Below are positions 48,401-61,352 of a stretch of DNA of 64,000 nt, one piece after another; position 1 is the first letter of the stretch; each line of letters begins with the position of its first letter. The notes below the pieces were generated by a model. The model ran no database searches. It saw only the letters and a list, made by a program, of their open reading frames with translations, and was not told where the DNA came from. Position numbers and translations under genes: made by a program. The DNA is from Dipylidium caninum (lineage: Eukaryota; Platyhelminthes; Cestoda; Cyclophyllidea; Dipylidiidae): assembly GCA_017562135.1 (NCBI GenBank), contig QEYB01000524.1, positions 343,630-407,629 of the forward strand, written 5' to 3'.

Positions 48401-51400
48401 GTGGTTTTAAGAAAACCCGCCTACCTCACTGACGAAATGTCGACAGTTTTCATTAATGTCTTCACCGCCACTCTCACCTTCTCCCCTCTTCTTGTCACCA
48501 CCATAAACTGACGTCATGTTTATTTTTTTCTGTGGTGTTTTTGTGTTTCCTCGGGCTCGTATCCCTCCAAGGCCCCACCTCCACCTCCCCGCCTTCCTAT
48601 TTCCGTATTCGTGCGTATCAGAGTAATTATGACTTGCCAAGGATGCGGTTTCACAGCAAAGGGAATTTAGAGGAATGTCTGACAGTAGGTGGAAGAGGCA
48701 CAAATTTATTTCCCGAATTGACGTCTATTCACTCTTCGCACCGCCACAATGGCTGGTTCACACTGACCCAAGCATACATTCGGAGGGTGCGCTGGGTGGA
48801 CTGAGCGCTCCGACTTATTGGCAAGTAACGCCACATGTTTGTGTACGCCTGTGCTTTTGTGTGTTTTTGTTTGTGTACGTGTAATCTGATTTCTGACAGT
48901 CGACAAAATGGCCTTACATGCATAAGGAAGTAGGATGAGGAAGGCGTCTTTTCTCCAGTGTCCCCAGCTCTCTTCCCCTCCCCCTTCTTCCTCACACCAC
49001 CACGCCATTCAATGTTTTAATCGGCCTCCCGTTGTGCGATTTCAAAGTCGGGCCATTCGTTCGCGCATCGAATGTACATCAACCGCAGTAAATCACTGGA
49101 CGCCCGGGAGAAGTTCGGTCCTCCCCAGTTGCCTATGCCGATCAGGCAACATCGTTGGGAGCATTTCGCATCTTGAAGTAATTTGTTTGTTGTGGTGGAC
49201 ACAGGCAGGCGACTGGAATCGCTGCGACGACGTCAAACAATGGATGATTGAGGGTTTTTTCTAAGGCTCATGTGGATGTGAGGATTTTAGGGATACTGAA
49301 AGGCTCAATCTCGATGATTTGTCCGCTGGATAGAAGGGATTTTTAAATTTGCCAGTCGTTAATTCACAACTACATCCTAACCTCATGTTGGTAATTTAGC
49401 CGTTAACATTTCACCATCTTCCCTCCATGTCGCCAGTGTCCTTAATACCCACATTCCCCACTGGTGGTTCATTTTTCCCCCTCCCCTAAGCTAAAAGGGG
49501 TTTACTGAGTTGAAAATTGAATCCTGTCTCCCTCTGGGGATGGTGTCTGCCTGGTAAAATCAGTCCTCCGCCAACAGCCGCCTCTTTCTTCTTTCCGCCG
49601 TCCCCAGTCCCTCCTTCAGTGTGTTCATTGTGTTGACGTTTATGACCACATGCCTGTCAGAGGTGAGACCTTTCTACATTCTTATTTTCAGGTCCACAGT
49701 GGTAATAGGATGTGCGGATGATAGTCTTCCAGTGAACTATTGCAGCACCTTTGTCGCACCCTCTAAGGTAAGCTTTTACAACTCTCCCTCCTTCCTTTCG
49801 TCCGTTTCCACAATCGGCACGATCAGAGGCAATTGGTGCTATTTCCAGGTTTAAACGCCACAAGTAATGACATGTTTACCTCGACATTGACCTCGTCGTG
49901 TTCACGTGATAACTAACATAGCGAATAGACTATAGGCTGTTAATTACTGCCTCTTAAATGATTTTGTGACAATCCCGTCTACTTATTCCTCTCCTGTTCA
50001 CGGCGTTGGGGTGATCGGTTGATCTCCTCGTGGCCTTGACTGAATGGCGGGGTAGGCTGGAATGTTGAAATAGTATGTTTGTTTTGTAATGGAGATTCCG
50101 AGGTACGCGTTTTCGCCCTCTCCCACCCCTTGATGACTCCATAGCGTCAGTAGGAGAGACCTCGTTTGCACTCCTGCTTATCTTTTTTGTTTTTATTTCG
50201 AGACCCTCTTAAAATGGCAACTGCTATTGTCCTGCTTGTCACTTTCGGGGTTTTGGGTCGCCTCTAGGCTTCTCTTATTTTTTTTTCACCGCCCTAAAAC
50301 CGCGATACGACGCCCCTTATCCCGCCTGCCGTCTTGAAGACCTCCGTCTTTCTCTCACTGGGTAAAGGCGGGGATCTTGTCATTCCTTTTTAAACGCACC
50401 TTTCCGACAAGTATCGCAAACAACCCCTTCCTCTCCAGATCCCCATGTCCCTCTTTCCATCGATGAGTTGCGGCGAACAGTTAACGCACATGGCTTGCAC
50501 CTCTTCAAAGGCCGTCGGTCTCGGAGCGGTCAATGCTAGCAACACTAATGCCAGCGGCTTTCGTTCCAAGTTTCTCTCTGGCAGTTTCCGCCACAAGTCT
50601 CTTTCCTCCTCCTCTTCCTCAGGCTTCCAAACTTCCCCCACTGCCGAGTCGAAGTCAGACCCCAAGACACCCTCTCCGCCCTCTGTCATCTCATCCTCCT
50701 TCCCCTCTATCTCCTTCTTCGGATCGCGATTCTTTGGCAATCTCCTCTCTGGTGCCAGTGGAAACGCTTTCCTATCTCAACCTCAAAAACCGCATCGACG
50801 CCTCTTTGTTATGCGACACGGCGAGCGGGTGGACAGCTGTTTCGGGCGAGCTTGGACTACGCGTTGCATTGATAGACGAGGTGAGTGTAAATCTTTCAAG
50901 TGCCTCTTCAAGTCCACCGATGAAGCTCTCTTCAACTAGCGGATGTTGTCACTTGAGTCTCCTCCTACCCCTTCTTGTCATATTCTATTGGGGCTTCTGG
51001 CGATCCTGTTAGCCCGATGACAAGTGGCGGAGGTCGAAGGCCTTCACCAGATGAGAAGTTTAAAGTTAAGAAAAAAAAAGGGAAGGGGAAAGAGCTGCTC
51101 ATTTCTTAGACGCTTGTATTCTCCAGGTCTTTACCGTCGCCTCAATCTCAACATGCCGGCTCGTCTACCGGTGCGGGAGGACATAATTGACCACACCCTC
51201 GACTCTCCACTCACCGAAGTTGGCCTCTTCGTGGCAAGTGCGTGCGGTCGCGCCCTGGCGGAGTCAGGGATTCATTTCACCGTGTGTTACACCTCGCCAG
51301 CTTTCCGCTGTGTTCAGACCGCCTGCCAGTTACTGAAATCCGCGGGGACAGGTGAGTATTGTCCCTTAATCCCACCCTCTCTCGACAATAGAACGCCTCC

Positions 51401-54400
51401 TTTTGCGTGTGTGTGTGTGTGTGTTTTGACATTTCGATACTAACGTGCCGCCAATAACCGGGAATGGCTTATCGTGCGAGACTGTGGCCCGAGAGTCCAT
51501 TCCAAAGGCGCGCCACCACTCACCTCGCCCTCCTGTCGCTGTCCTTAAATCCACATTCCGGGTTACTGGTGTTTTTGGAAAGGTATTGCGCAGACAGTCT
51601 GTCCGAAATCCATTTCGCCGTGTGTGTGTGTGTATTTTTGTATGTGTAAGTGGCCTTTGTCGAGCCAGACCTCCTTTTCTGCAGCGTATAATCGTGAGTC
51701 TTGCGACTGTTTACTAACGGACTAGCCTCTACATTTCTATCAATCTCTCGATAACGCCAACGTTGTACACTGATTGGGCGAAATACTGACGGAGGCAAAG
51801 GCCCCAGCGGTAAATAGTGCCTTGATGACGTGATACGATATTGTCATTAACCTGACAACCTTATAACCTTCGTTCTCGAGGAGATTGACGAGCCCGAAGG
51901 CGATGAGGGTGAGGGGTTAAGTGGTCTCCCCATCGAGAGGCAATAGACGGGCGGAGAGAGGGTTGCATTAGAACTAACCAACTTGTCACATCGCTTTACT
52001 ATGAAATCATACCCACCACAACATTCTCGTCCACACTAACACGATAAGAGGGTGTTTGAGGCTAAACCCATCGTAAATGCTAACCACGCGGGTTCTCACA
52101 TTTTTCCATCATTGACAGGCATCGGAGAATGCCTCTTGTCGCGGCACCCGCGGCCCGAGAGGTTAGTGCCCGATGTACCGTTAATATGCCTTATGTCCAG
52201 CGTCATACACTTGCGCTGTTATTAAACAGTGGGATTTTCCTGAATGATGCGCTAAGAGTGCTGTCATTTATTCCTCGAAGGCGGTACATTGATGACTTCC
52301 GTCACAAATCGCCACGTGATTCGCGACTAAAGGTGTCAGGATGGTGTTAATAAGTGGACGGAGGAGGGTGAGGCGAGAGAAAGAGTATCGGCACTAGCGG
52401 TTTACCTCTAAGACAACTTCTGTCAATCCAACCCAACTGAAGACGAGGGAGGCCTTTTCTTTCTTGCAGGGAGAGTTTTGGTTTCGGACTATAAACCCTT
52501 TGCTTTTCCACCTGACGCGTGTCTATTCGTATGTTGAGTTATTCCCCACTTCACAAGTGGGTCGTAGGAAAAGACTGGAAGGATGCTGGAAGCTATTCCA
52601 AACCCTCATCGGTTCTCCGCCCTCCTTGTCCCTCCATAATGGGGAGTTTTAGACTGGACACAAGGTAGTGGTTCTCGCCTCTCCTGGGGGCATAGGCCAC
52701 CAAGATGACACGATGTTGTCTGGTGTCTCCTCCATATTCTCTGTCGATCTACTCGAAGCGTTGACTCCCTGTTGGCAACCGAATGGAGCAGAGGACGAGT
52801 GGCTTGGCCCAGTCATTGTGGTACAATTAATTGTCCGATTTAGTCCGCTTTCTAAGTTGCCGGCGTCTCATGTCTCTTGGCGTCTTCGCATTCCAAATTT
52901 CGCCATAGTTATTGTCTCCGCTCCTGTTTGTGTCTGACAGGCGGACTAGAGTGTGTACTGTTTTCGGCATGCCTGACAAGGAAAGTGGATATTAAATGTG
53001 GTAGCGGTTGTGTAATGCATTACACCAACTGCCACTTGCACTCCAAGGTCGTTGGTCACTTTCCGCCGTAGGTAAAGTGATAATTTTGCCTGTGAATCTG
53101 CCCGGCAGCCCAGCCAGCCGCTCCTACCTCACATAATAATAATGTCAAATTTGTTGTGAAGCTCACCGAAAGCCCTTTGGACAATTTTTAGGGCACTTCT
53201 GTGTTTCGGGTAGATGGCCAGGTGGGGAAGATTTTTCGCGCCATGCTGTCTGGCGCAATTCTTTCTGCCTACCAAGCCCGGTCACTCTCGTGGCCGCGTT
53301 GCCACCGGACGTAATCGGTTCGTCGGTGGGACGGTGTGAAGTAGTGGTATGGCCTCAGAGCCTAAAGACGGGCCTCCTTTTGTCTTCCCCTTGTTTCCCC
53401 CGAGATTTACTATCTGTACTCTTACCTTCTGCAGGGCACTTTGGCCGTCCGGATTGAGCCTCTTCTCTTCGAGTGGCTCGGTTGGTACTCGGGCAAGCTG
53501 CCCAACTTCCTGTCTTCCACACTACTCCATGAAATGGGCTACAATGTGGACCAAAGTTATAAAGCTTTCTCCTCGGCCGATCAATTCAACATGCAAGAGA
53601 CGGTGTCCCAGTACTACGCGCGCTCTGCCCAACTTGTCAAAAACATTCTAGATCACACTCCGGCAAGGAGTAAGTCTTTCTTCCCTCCTTTTTCCATGGT
53701 GACGTGATTCCGATTGGCCAGTACCAATTCTTTCACCCTGGTCTTACCAACTTTGTCGCTCCGTCGCTTTTGGCCAATCCAGTCCGCCTTGATGTCTGAC
53801 TTCGCCTACTTGTCATTTTAGATCGATATCGATTTGACAACACTGTGACATTGTCTGGGACAGGGGGGGAGGGTAACCGCCTCCTATCCCGGCTAAATGC
53901 CTTTGTATCCCTCTAATTAATCACTACGATGATGGTGTTGGTGGCCATTGCTTCCACTCCCCCATGTCTCATCAGTCGACTGTGAAGACTGTCCGATTTG
54001 ATCGCAGAAAAATCCGCCTTTTTGTCCTCCCCCCCCCCCGACTTCCCTTCTCTCCTCCACTCTTCAACGCACCCCTCTGATCTATGCCAGGCGGGAGCAG
54101 GGTTTTGTTTATTTCCTACTTCACCTTATTATTCCTGACAATTTATTCATTCGAGTATTGTATGAGGGCTACCGGAATGTCCTGTCCGCTTCTAAGGCAA
54201 TTTTTTTGACATATGGCATGTGTTTATTTGTCGCATGTTCACATGGCTATTTTTTATCGCATGATGTAACAAATTTACTAAAACAATGTTAATTCACGTT
54301 AGTCTTAAGGGTGAAGTCACTGAGGAAGTTCATTCTCGTTACTGTAATTTATACGCATTTCAACAAGGAAGGAATGCTACAGTGGAATGTATAAATCTAT

Positions 54401-57400
54401 TGAAGGTGTTTGCTGAAGGTACGGTTTCTGGTGGGGCATGCAGAAGGTGGTACAAAAAAACTGGAAACGGGTGATTTGGGGCTTCGTGGATGACCGTCAT
54501 TGATGGACGAGGATGTTGTTGAGACCAGGTTGGTGGGAGATGGCAGAAGGCCCTCATTCAGCTCTGCGGACCCCTTCACACCCTGTTCTGAGGATGAGGA
54601 TGCTGTGGAAATGCACCCGAGGGGTGTAACATCATGCAAATGAGAATAATTTGGACGATCGAGTTGTCTCATGTAAATCTCTGCTTGCTCGAAAGAAGAT
54701 CGAGGTCTTCTCGCATTGGACGACAACTGGGGAGGAAGGTGGATTGCCTACGAAATATCTCGTAAGCAAAGGAACCCAGTCCTTCCACCTCCAAGCCAAA
54801 TTTGACTTTGTATAGGATAATTTTGTGGTGTGTGTATGTGTATTGGGACATCCGAGGACCCCAATGCATTATTAGCATGTGAAAAGCGAATGGAAAGCTC
54901 ATTTGGGAGAAGAGAGACCAGCGATGCTGAAGAGGAAGGAAGGACAACAAACTGCATGATGATAATGCCAGACCATTTGGTGCTGTCGGGGATTAGGCTG
55001 GGAAATTCTGTTGACTGCACCATATTCCCTGGACACTTAGCACCTCTCGATTATCACTTTTACTGTTTGTTACTATATTCTTTTAGTGGCGAAAAAAATG
55101 AAACACTTTTCAAAAATGGGATATAGAGATTGCTCTCACGCGGGCAAGAAGTCATTAATAATAATAATGATAATAATGGGAATTATTTTATTTAAGAAAA
55201 TTTATTACGGCAAGAAGTAATTGTGTTTTTATCCCAAACACGGATAGAACTTCCCAGTAGATCGCAATGAGTGGAAGAACAACGAAAAGTTTACTGGCTA
55301 GAGACCAAGTTTCTGGTGAAATTTTGAGTGGGAGGCAACGACACCGAGTCGAGGTGTGTGCAGACCTTGGGAGACCTATTTGGAGAACCGCCTTGCTCTC
55401 TCTAAATTGCAACAACCTGCCGGCTTTTTTCTGTCCCCAAACACTGCCACTTTCCCGCCTCTGCCACCCCTCCTGGCGTCGCAGTTTTGCCTGTCCTTTC
55501 CACCAAATTGTCGATGGAATTATTTAACTGTACTTTTTATGGTAGTGTGCGTGTCTGTCTGTGCCTCCGTTGTTGACTTTCTTATCCCCTCCTTTAGTCC
55601 CGTTTTGGCGTCGCCGTGTTATCTGGGTCCGGTCGCCCTTAGACCGGCCCTCCCTTCCTCCCTCGTTTAACCTCCCCCACTCTGCCGTCTGTCGTCACAC
55701 TGCAATATAAATTAGCCCCCGATGTTGATCGGCGAGTACTCACGGGATGCTGCGTCCTCAGATCAACTGAAGACAGATGGTAACTTTCAGAGTATATACC
55801 ACCCTTTTTAGTCTCGAGACGAAGGAATTTGACTTTCAACTAGTCAGTCCTCCTCCGCCCTCCAGCTCCCGAGTCCGATGGCGTTTAGGCTGGGATGGAG
55901 CATGGCGGATGGAGATCTTGTCTTGCTTACGGTATTTCCTCATTGACGACCGCCATCTCTTTCTCAGACTCTCACGGCTTTATAGAAGCAACTGCCCGTG
56001 AATGTGTGTACCGTTAAGTCTCCCCGGCACAACAAAGGTATACTGTGGAGGCTGCTAGGGTAAACCAGGTCGAAGTGTTGACATATGCACACTGGTGCAC
56101 ACAGAGCGATGTGGAGGGGAGGAGCGAGAGAGGGTAGCGTAGGAGGAAGGGGGACGGGAAGGCTAAAGCGCCAAATTTGTCAGGAATTGGTTCAACTTCT
56201 CGGCTGACTGATTGGTCGGCCAGCTCGTCCGTATCAACGTGCGTTTGTATGCGCATTCAGTCTCTTTCCCAACTCCGAAATTTGGCCGAGTGCCCGATGC
56301 CACTTCTTCTCCACTCCTGTCAAAGGCGTGTCGGTAGAAAGCAATTCGAACTTTAAATGACCCTCCGGTCCAGTGATTTTTAGGCACGCAAAAGATTGAT
56401 ACTTCGCCACTTAATTCCCTCCTACCCGTCGTAACACGTTTGATGAGCTAATTTTCCTCACCCGCACATCGTTTTATTTGCATTGGTTCGGTTTGCAAAC
56501 ATATTGACGACGTTTGACGCAATAAGATGGGAACTAACTTCGGGTGTTCTTTCCGGCCCGGGCCGGACATCTGCATAACCAGGAGCCTGGCAGACAACGA
56601 CGTATGCTCGAACCTCGTCGCTCTCCGTACGTATTCCAGGGAGAACCGTATTCCGTGATATTTCGTGTGTCTGTTAATTAAAACATAGAATAAGAGGGAG
56701 AAGTTGCCCTATTTCCGTCTAGGTTAAACACTAGCGAATAGTTATTTCTGTGGCGCTCCAATAAAGTCGAAACTCTTCTTTCATCCCCAAAGTGGCGAAT
56801 GGGAGAGGAACGAAGCTGGGGGCATCACAGTTCCCGTGGCGGATTCATTCTATTCTTAGGGCTACATACGGACTAGTGAGAATTTAGGCTGTGGTAAGTA
56901 CCCCTCGCCCTATCAGGGGGACGTCTCGTCTTCTCCCCATCATCATCCGTGTTTCCTGCTTTCCTGGCTGGTCGAGCGCGCAAAGCCATTTTCTGACACC
57001 TCTTGGGGCGTATGTAACCACACGAGCGCGCAAATCTTTCGTCACTTGCGTTGTTTTGTGCCACCTTCACCGCTTTTCCCATAAGCAAAGTATTTGTGTC
57101 GTTTATATACTTCCACACCGTCTACGTGACACAAGTCATATTTCTCGCCTCCTGCTGGCATCTTCAAACTGCGGTAATAATTATGTTGCTTTACATCTGT
57201 CACATTCATGGGACACAGTGAAATGGACTAGAGGATTATTGGCAGCATCTCCAACACCTTTAGTCTTATTTCGACTTATTTTTCCCAGACGCCACCATCC
57301 TCATAGTCGGGCACGCCGCGTCTCTGGATTCCTGTACTCGAGGATTGTTGAGGCGGCGTCTTCGCGACAGTGGCAACAGCACCGCTAATGGAGGCAACAG

Positions 57401-57674
57401 TAATCACGGAAACGGGGCCGCTGTTGCCAGTATAAATGGCGTTGGCACTGCTACTGCTACCAACAATTCGAACGGCGGCGGGATGGGCCACATTGAGGAA
57501 TTGCACCGTCGATGTTCCTCCGTGCCCTATTGCGGCCTCCTCTACGCTGTGGAAGGCGGGCGTCGGTGGCATTTGGAAGAGCCGCCCATACCCCCACTGA
57601 CGCATGGTCGGAATGCCGAGTTCGACTGGCGCCAGTTTAATGGCTCTTCTATTTGCAATTTCGGCGTTCGGTAG
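45468..57674 (+). CDS. UBASH3B: UBASH3/TULA (STS)-type protein: UBA, 2H phosphodiesterase, SH3 and histidine phosphatase
   Basis: UBASH3 proteins bind ubiquitin and Cbl and dephosphorylate tyrosine kinases; UBASH3A and UBASH3B cannot be told apart here. Exons are 45468-45583, 45620-46059, 46128-46327, 46374-46542, 46599-46806, about 50401-50880, 51127-51351, 53435-53669 and 57289-57674 (TAG). UBA helices read RRLKALSSTGYRSEADAAQW. The phosphodiesterase has both catalytic His motifs, HEFPPHITLLS and NYHMSLAYGF. SH3 pieces are LYEMHTTIEVDDVLFS and SVGDKILLIG, then DSGLTGVFSLAS. The phosphatase shows LFVMRHGERVD, RRLNLNMPARLPVRE, CYTSPAFRCVQTAC, IEPLLFEWLGWYSG and ILIVGHAASLDSCTR, so both histidines, the arginines and the glutamate are present. 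It ends in PPIPPLTHG. A Gly/Asn/Ser-rich insert follows the last catalytic motif. The 46806 to 50401 join is not proven. The 51351/53435 join is one base out of phase. Confidence 0.91.
46807..50400. other. Large intron region of the UBASH3-like gene
   Basis: No second gene recognised. The SH3 exon ends in phase 2 while the phosphatase exon is open in phase 0 from ATC CCC ATG at 50439. One small linker exon may therefore be hidden here, or the acceptor may lie elsewhere between 50390 and 50440. Confidence 0.5.
51406..51424. repeat. (GT)n microsatellite
   Basis: About nine GT units in the UBASH3-like intron after 51351. Confidence 0.85.
51425..53434. other. Intron of the UBASH3-like gene, no other feature seen
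   Basis: It lies between the TSPAFRCVQTA exon and the FEWLGW exon. It contains GT-rich stretches and short open frames without domains. Confidence 0.5.
54173..55130 (+). mobile_element. Decayed mariner-family transposon, copy 2, in a UBASH3-like intron
   Basis: It is collinear with copy 1 from CGGAATGTCCTG onward; only three substitutions are visible in the first 100 or so bases. Transposase fragments include YAFQQGRNATVECINLLKVF with GTVSGGACRRWYKKTG, a degraded LLARKK region, and IFPGHLAPLDYHFYCL, which corresponds to YSPDLAPSDYHLF of intact mariners. Stops and frame changes separate the pieces. It lies in sense orientation in the intron between 53669 and 57289. The right boundary is approximate. 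Confidence 0.8.
55131..57288. other. Remainder of the last UBASH3-like intron
   Basis: Short open frames on both strands, no recognisable domain. The acceptor TTTCCCAG at 57281-57288 begins the terminal exon. Confidence 0.5.
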
Positions 57675-60573
57675 GACCTCCCGGCCTCACCGCTCGGTCC
57701 GCAACCTCCTTCTCCTCCTCTTCCTCCCCCTCACACAAGATGCCTGTCTTTCACACGCACACAGACATTCAAAATAACAGTCGACCCGGGTCACTTTTAA
57801 CATCCTACACCCTTGCCACTCCCTTCCTCTGTCTTTTTTCCATCTCTGCTCTCTGCCAACCCTTTATGAACCAAGTCTGCTAGTGCCACGACCTGCAAGA
57901 TTTGGGTCATTCACCTCAATATCCTTAACATTTTGGATTACTGAAAGAAAACGCTCTCAATTTTGCTACTTTCTCTTCATCCTGTATGTAGTAAAAGGTG
58001 TGGTGATTGGCGTGAATGCCTGTGTATATGTACCGCAGACCCTGGGGACTGGAGAATCCACAGACCACACTTCAACCACCTTAGGGGAGAAGGAGGATGC
58101 GTTCTTTGTCTTCTCTCGCGGATAAGGGGGGCGGGGAAGGGTCGAGACGGTACAGTGGCGGAAGGTGGGGCGAGGGGCGGTAGTGAGGCGGATGAACGTG
58201 CGCACCTTTGAGGGATGCGATTGTGACTTTTTTCCACCGACATTTGTTTGCACCCTTCCCGCTTTCCTCGACATTGTGGTTGCGCAGTTGCCTCATCAAT
58301 CGGGAATGTTTCCCTTTGGTCTAACCGTAACACTGTTATGAACAACATCCAAGAATAAGGTTTTGTTGATGGACGTGTTGAGCCAGTGCTGCTATAACCC
58401 ATCCTGCTCTGGTGGGTTTGGCCTCGCTATTTCCTAGTGGGAAGCCTTCCCCATGCGCCAGTAGCTTCAACTCGATTGGGTGTCTCGTTTTGAGCTTTGG
58501 GGTGCTCAACGTTCAGGTGGGTGTGACGGTGCAGCACTTCGGAGGGGACCCTTAACAGCTCACCGTGAGGCATAGCAACAAAAATTCTTGGTTCCATAAG
58601 TCCGCTGGACGATCAGGTCGCCTAGTTTAAGTCTGATCAGCTAGCACGATGGTGGCGGTACCGGCGACACGGCCCTTGATCCGAGGTCACGCCACAAGTC
58701 AAGACACTTAATGGGTGTACCAGACACGAGTCTCGTTTAATTTTGGGATCGAAGGCTTCTCTGTTTCAATGTCGACTAAATGTCAAGATAGAATATCGAG
58801 CCGGTTTGTTGTAAAGCCAGCTTACATTGCGCTTAAATTCTGCTACAAAAGAACGGTGGATCGCAATCTTGAAGGTGCCTAGCCGGTATTGCACAATGCA
58901 TTCAGTGCTGGCGCGTCTACAACCTGCCTACAAGGCCCACGAGAGGGGGAGGGGGGGAAATGAAGTGGAGAAAAGATGAATTTTTAGACCGTATACTTTG
59001 CCGCTTCCCTATTTCATGTTAGGGACATTTTATTGCAATCGCCATGGCCAATGAGAAGACGAGGGCAGCTATCGTTTTCTTAGTTGTGGGGGCCGTCGAG
59101 ATACATGGGCAAAGCGTTAACTTTCCCGACCCATTTACATCCCACATAGCTAAACATCGGGTCTCTCCACCACTGCCTTGATGATGGTAATTGGTTTTTT
59201 CACTCGACGTCAAATGCCGCTGGGGCTCTGAGTAGCGCCAAAACTAGTAACAACTGGCGAGTGAATTCTTTCACCAATAGTATGATTAGTGTAAACACCG
59301 TATTTTTCCTGCTACAGGATAAGAGGGATGGTCGTCTGTATGTTCACTTTAATTTGGCTTGTGACGGTGAGGAGAAGGTTATTGGCGTATCAAGTGGGGA
59401 TTCCTGAACACTCAGTTACATAAAACTTACGTGAGACGTACAAACAGAGAAAATTAGCAGTTGAGTCCAAAAAAGCCGAGTGCTAGCGAATCAGCAGACT
59501 ACTTGTGGCTGCTATTGTGTGATGTCGAGTCTACACCAATCCATTAAATGGGCCACCAAGAAAAATCAACAAGTGACCTTAAGTGATTGTGTGCTCTAGT
59601 AATTGCTGTGCACCCGTTTTTATCAGAGAGGGTATTTGTCCTCTGGACTACCTGTCTTGTTGTTCACAAGAATGAATTGTAAATGTCGAATGAAATATTA
59701 AGAAAATGAACGGATATTTTGACTGAGGAAAACAATCAAACATTTACCTGTACATTTTCGTCGGTTGCGAGTACATGAAGATGGTAGATAATTAGGTGTG
59801 GCGATGTACGTAGGAGTATCAACCTTCGCCGGGGACTGAAGAGACAATACGCTACGTTAAAGAACTGTGAGCAAATTTAGCTCTGACCAAGCTGTCTTCG
59901 CAGAGAGCATGTTATACAGGCATAATGACAGGGAGCCACCGTGTGATATTGCAACAATAACGATTTTTGTCAAATAAACATTCAAAACAAAGGTTCTGCG
60001 CTGCCTATATTTCTATGTGTATGATTCGCCGTAAGGAAGTCCTACGATCACACTCATCTTGTCAACGCGTTTGCGTACTTTAAGTGATTTAACCAGATCT
60101 GCTCATGGAAACCGTCTAGTCCTAGAATAAGCAAGTAATAAGAACTAGCATAGTGGCTCTGTAAGAAACCGGCAGAGGTGCAATGAACGCAGAGAAGCAA
60201 AATCAAGCACAGAATAGTTCACGCGGTCGAAGAAAATTAACAACGAGGGTATTTATGAGGTGGTCTACCAGAAATCGCATAAGATTTGTGACAGTCTTAA
60301 CAGACTGTCGTCTCTTAATTTGCAAATTCCAAAGTGTTGATAAAATTCTACTAATTTACCGTACTATGTAATAGGTTACCGCACAAAAAATGAAAATTAA
60401 TTAAAATCCATGAAACAATTAGTTTGTTTGAATTTTTTTAACCTTGAGGTAACCATTCACGGAAGGCGATTAGTACCGGTGTTTATAAACTGGTGTTTGT
60501 TGTCTGGCGTTGTCGTCACGGTTTCTTTGCGACTACCTTTACTTCATCGGATGGTCACTTCTTTAGTCGTTCT
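57675..60573. other. Intergenic region between UBASH3-like and P4-ATPase genes
   Basis: Overlapping short frames near 57.9-58.4 kb have no recognisable domain. The flippase promoter, and any exon upstream of 60574, would be at the right-hand end. Confidence 0.45.
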
Positions 60574-61352
60574 ATGGGAAATACCATAAGAAGAAGGGTT
60601 CGTTCTGAAACTTGCAGGACAATCTACCCATGCGTTTCTTCTACCGTCTCATCAGATTCTGTTAACGCAAATTCAAAGTTTGCTGATAATTATGTAAAAA
60701 CCACAAAGTATACGTTGCTGACTTTCTTGCCACTTAATCTCTGGGAGCAGCTACACAGATTTGCCAACTGTTACTTTCTCTTTATCGTCGTCCTTAATTT
60801 CCTGCCGAGAATAGAGGCTTTTGCCAAAGAATTAGCCGCGATTCCTGTATTTGGCGTGATGGCATTCACTGCAGTTAAGGATGCCATCGAGGATATAAAA
60901 CGTTTCCGTGCGGACCAAAGGGTTAATAACACAGAGGCGGAGGTTTTTTCTGTGTAAGAATGTTTATTATTTTCAGAGATATGATAAAAAATACTCATCA
61001 TATTATACCTGTGCAATGCTATGCTTTCTCAACTATTCGAATTTATCGATTTCATCTGTACTTGGGCTATCCTGTACTTTTTTCTCACGCTAAAAATCCT
61101 ATGTCTAGTGAATTGTTTAATCTGCCATTTTAATTCGCTGATGTTAGGGAAGAGCGGGAGTATGTCAAACGCAAATGGTCCATGATTCGTCCAGGAGATT
61201 TCGTAAAACTGTACACAAATGAGGTTATACCTGCAGATATACTATTACTCAAGTCGTCTGAGATTTCTGGACTCTGTCATATCGAAACTGCCAACTTGGA
61301 CGGGGAGACCAATTTAAAACAGCGTGAATGTGTCCGCTTTTTGAATGTTCAA
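60574..61352 (+). CDS. P4-ATPase (phospholipid flippase), ATP10-type, intact N-terminal exons
   Basis: P4-ATPases move phospholipids to the cytosolic leaflet of plasma and endosomal membranes. Two exons, 60574-60953 and 61148-61352, splice in phase (leftover GT plus G). The product begins [16 protein letters not shown] if the ATG at 60574 is used; the frame is also open from about 60493, and CTTTAG just before it could be an acceptor. Diagnostic segments are [40 protein letters not shown] (TM1), [19 protein letters not shown] (TM2) and [20 protein letters not shown]. The actuator signature [15 protein letters not shown] appears here as [22 protein letters not shown] plus the [13 protein letters not shown] region is closest to ATP10 paralogues. 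The second exon ends at CAA/GTGAGT in phase 0, and the gene should continue to the right. Confidence 0.9.
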
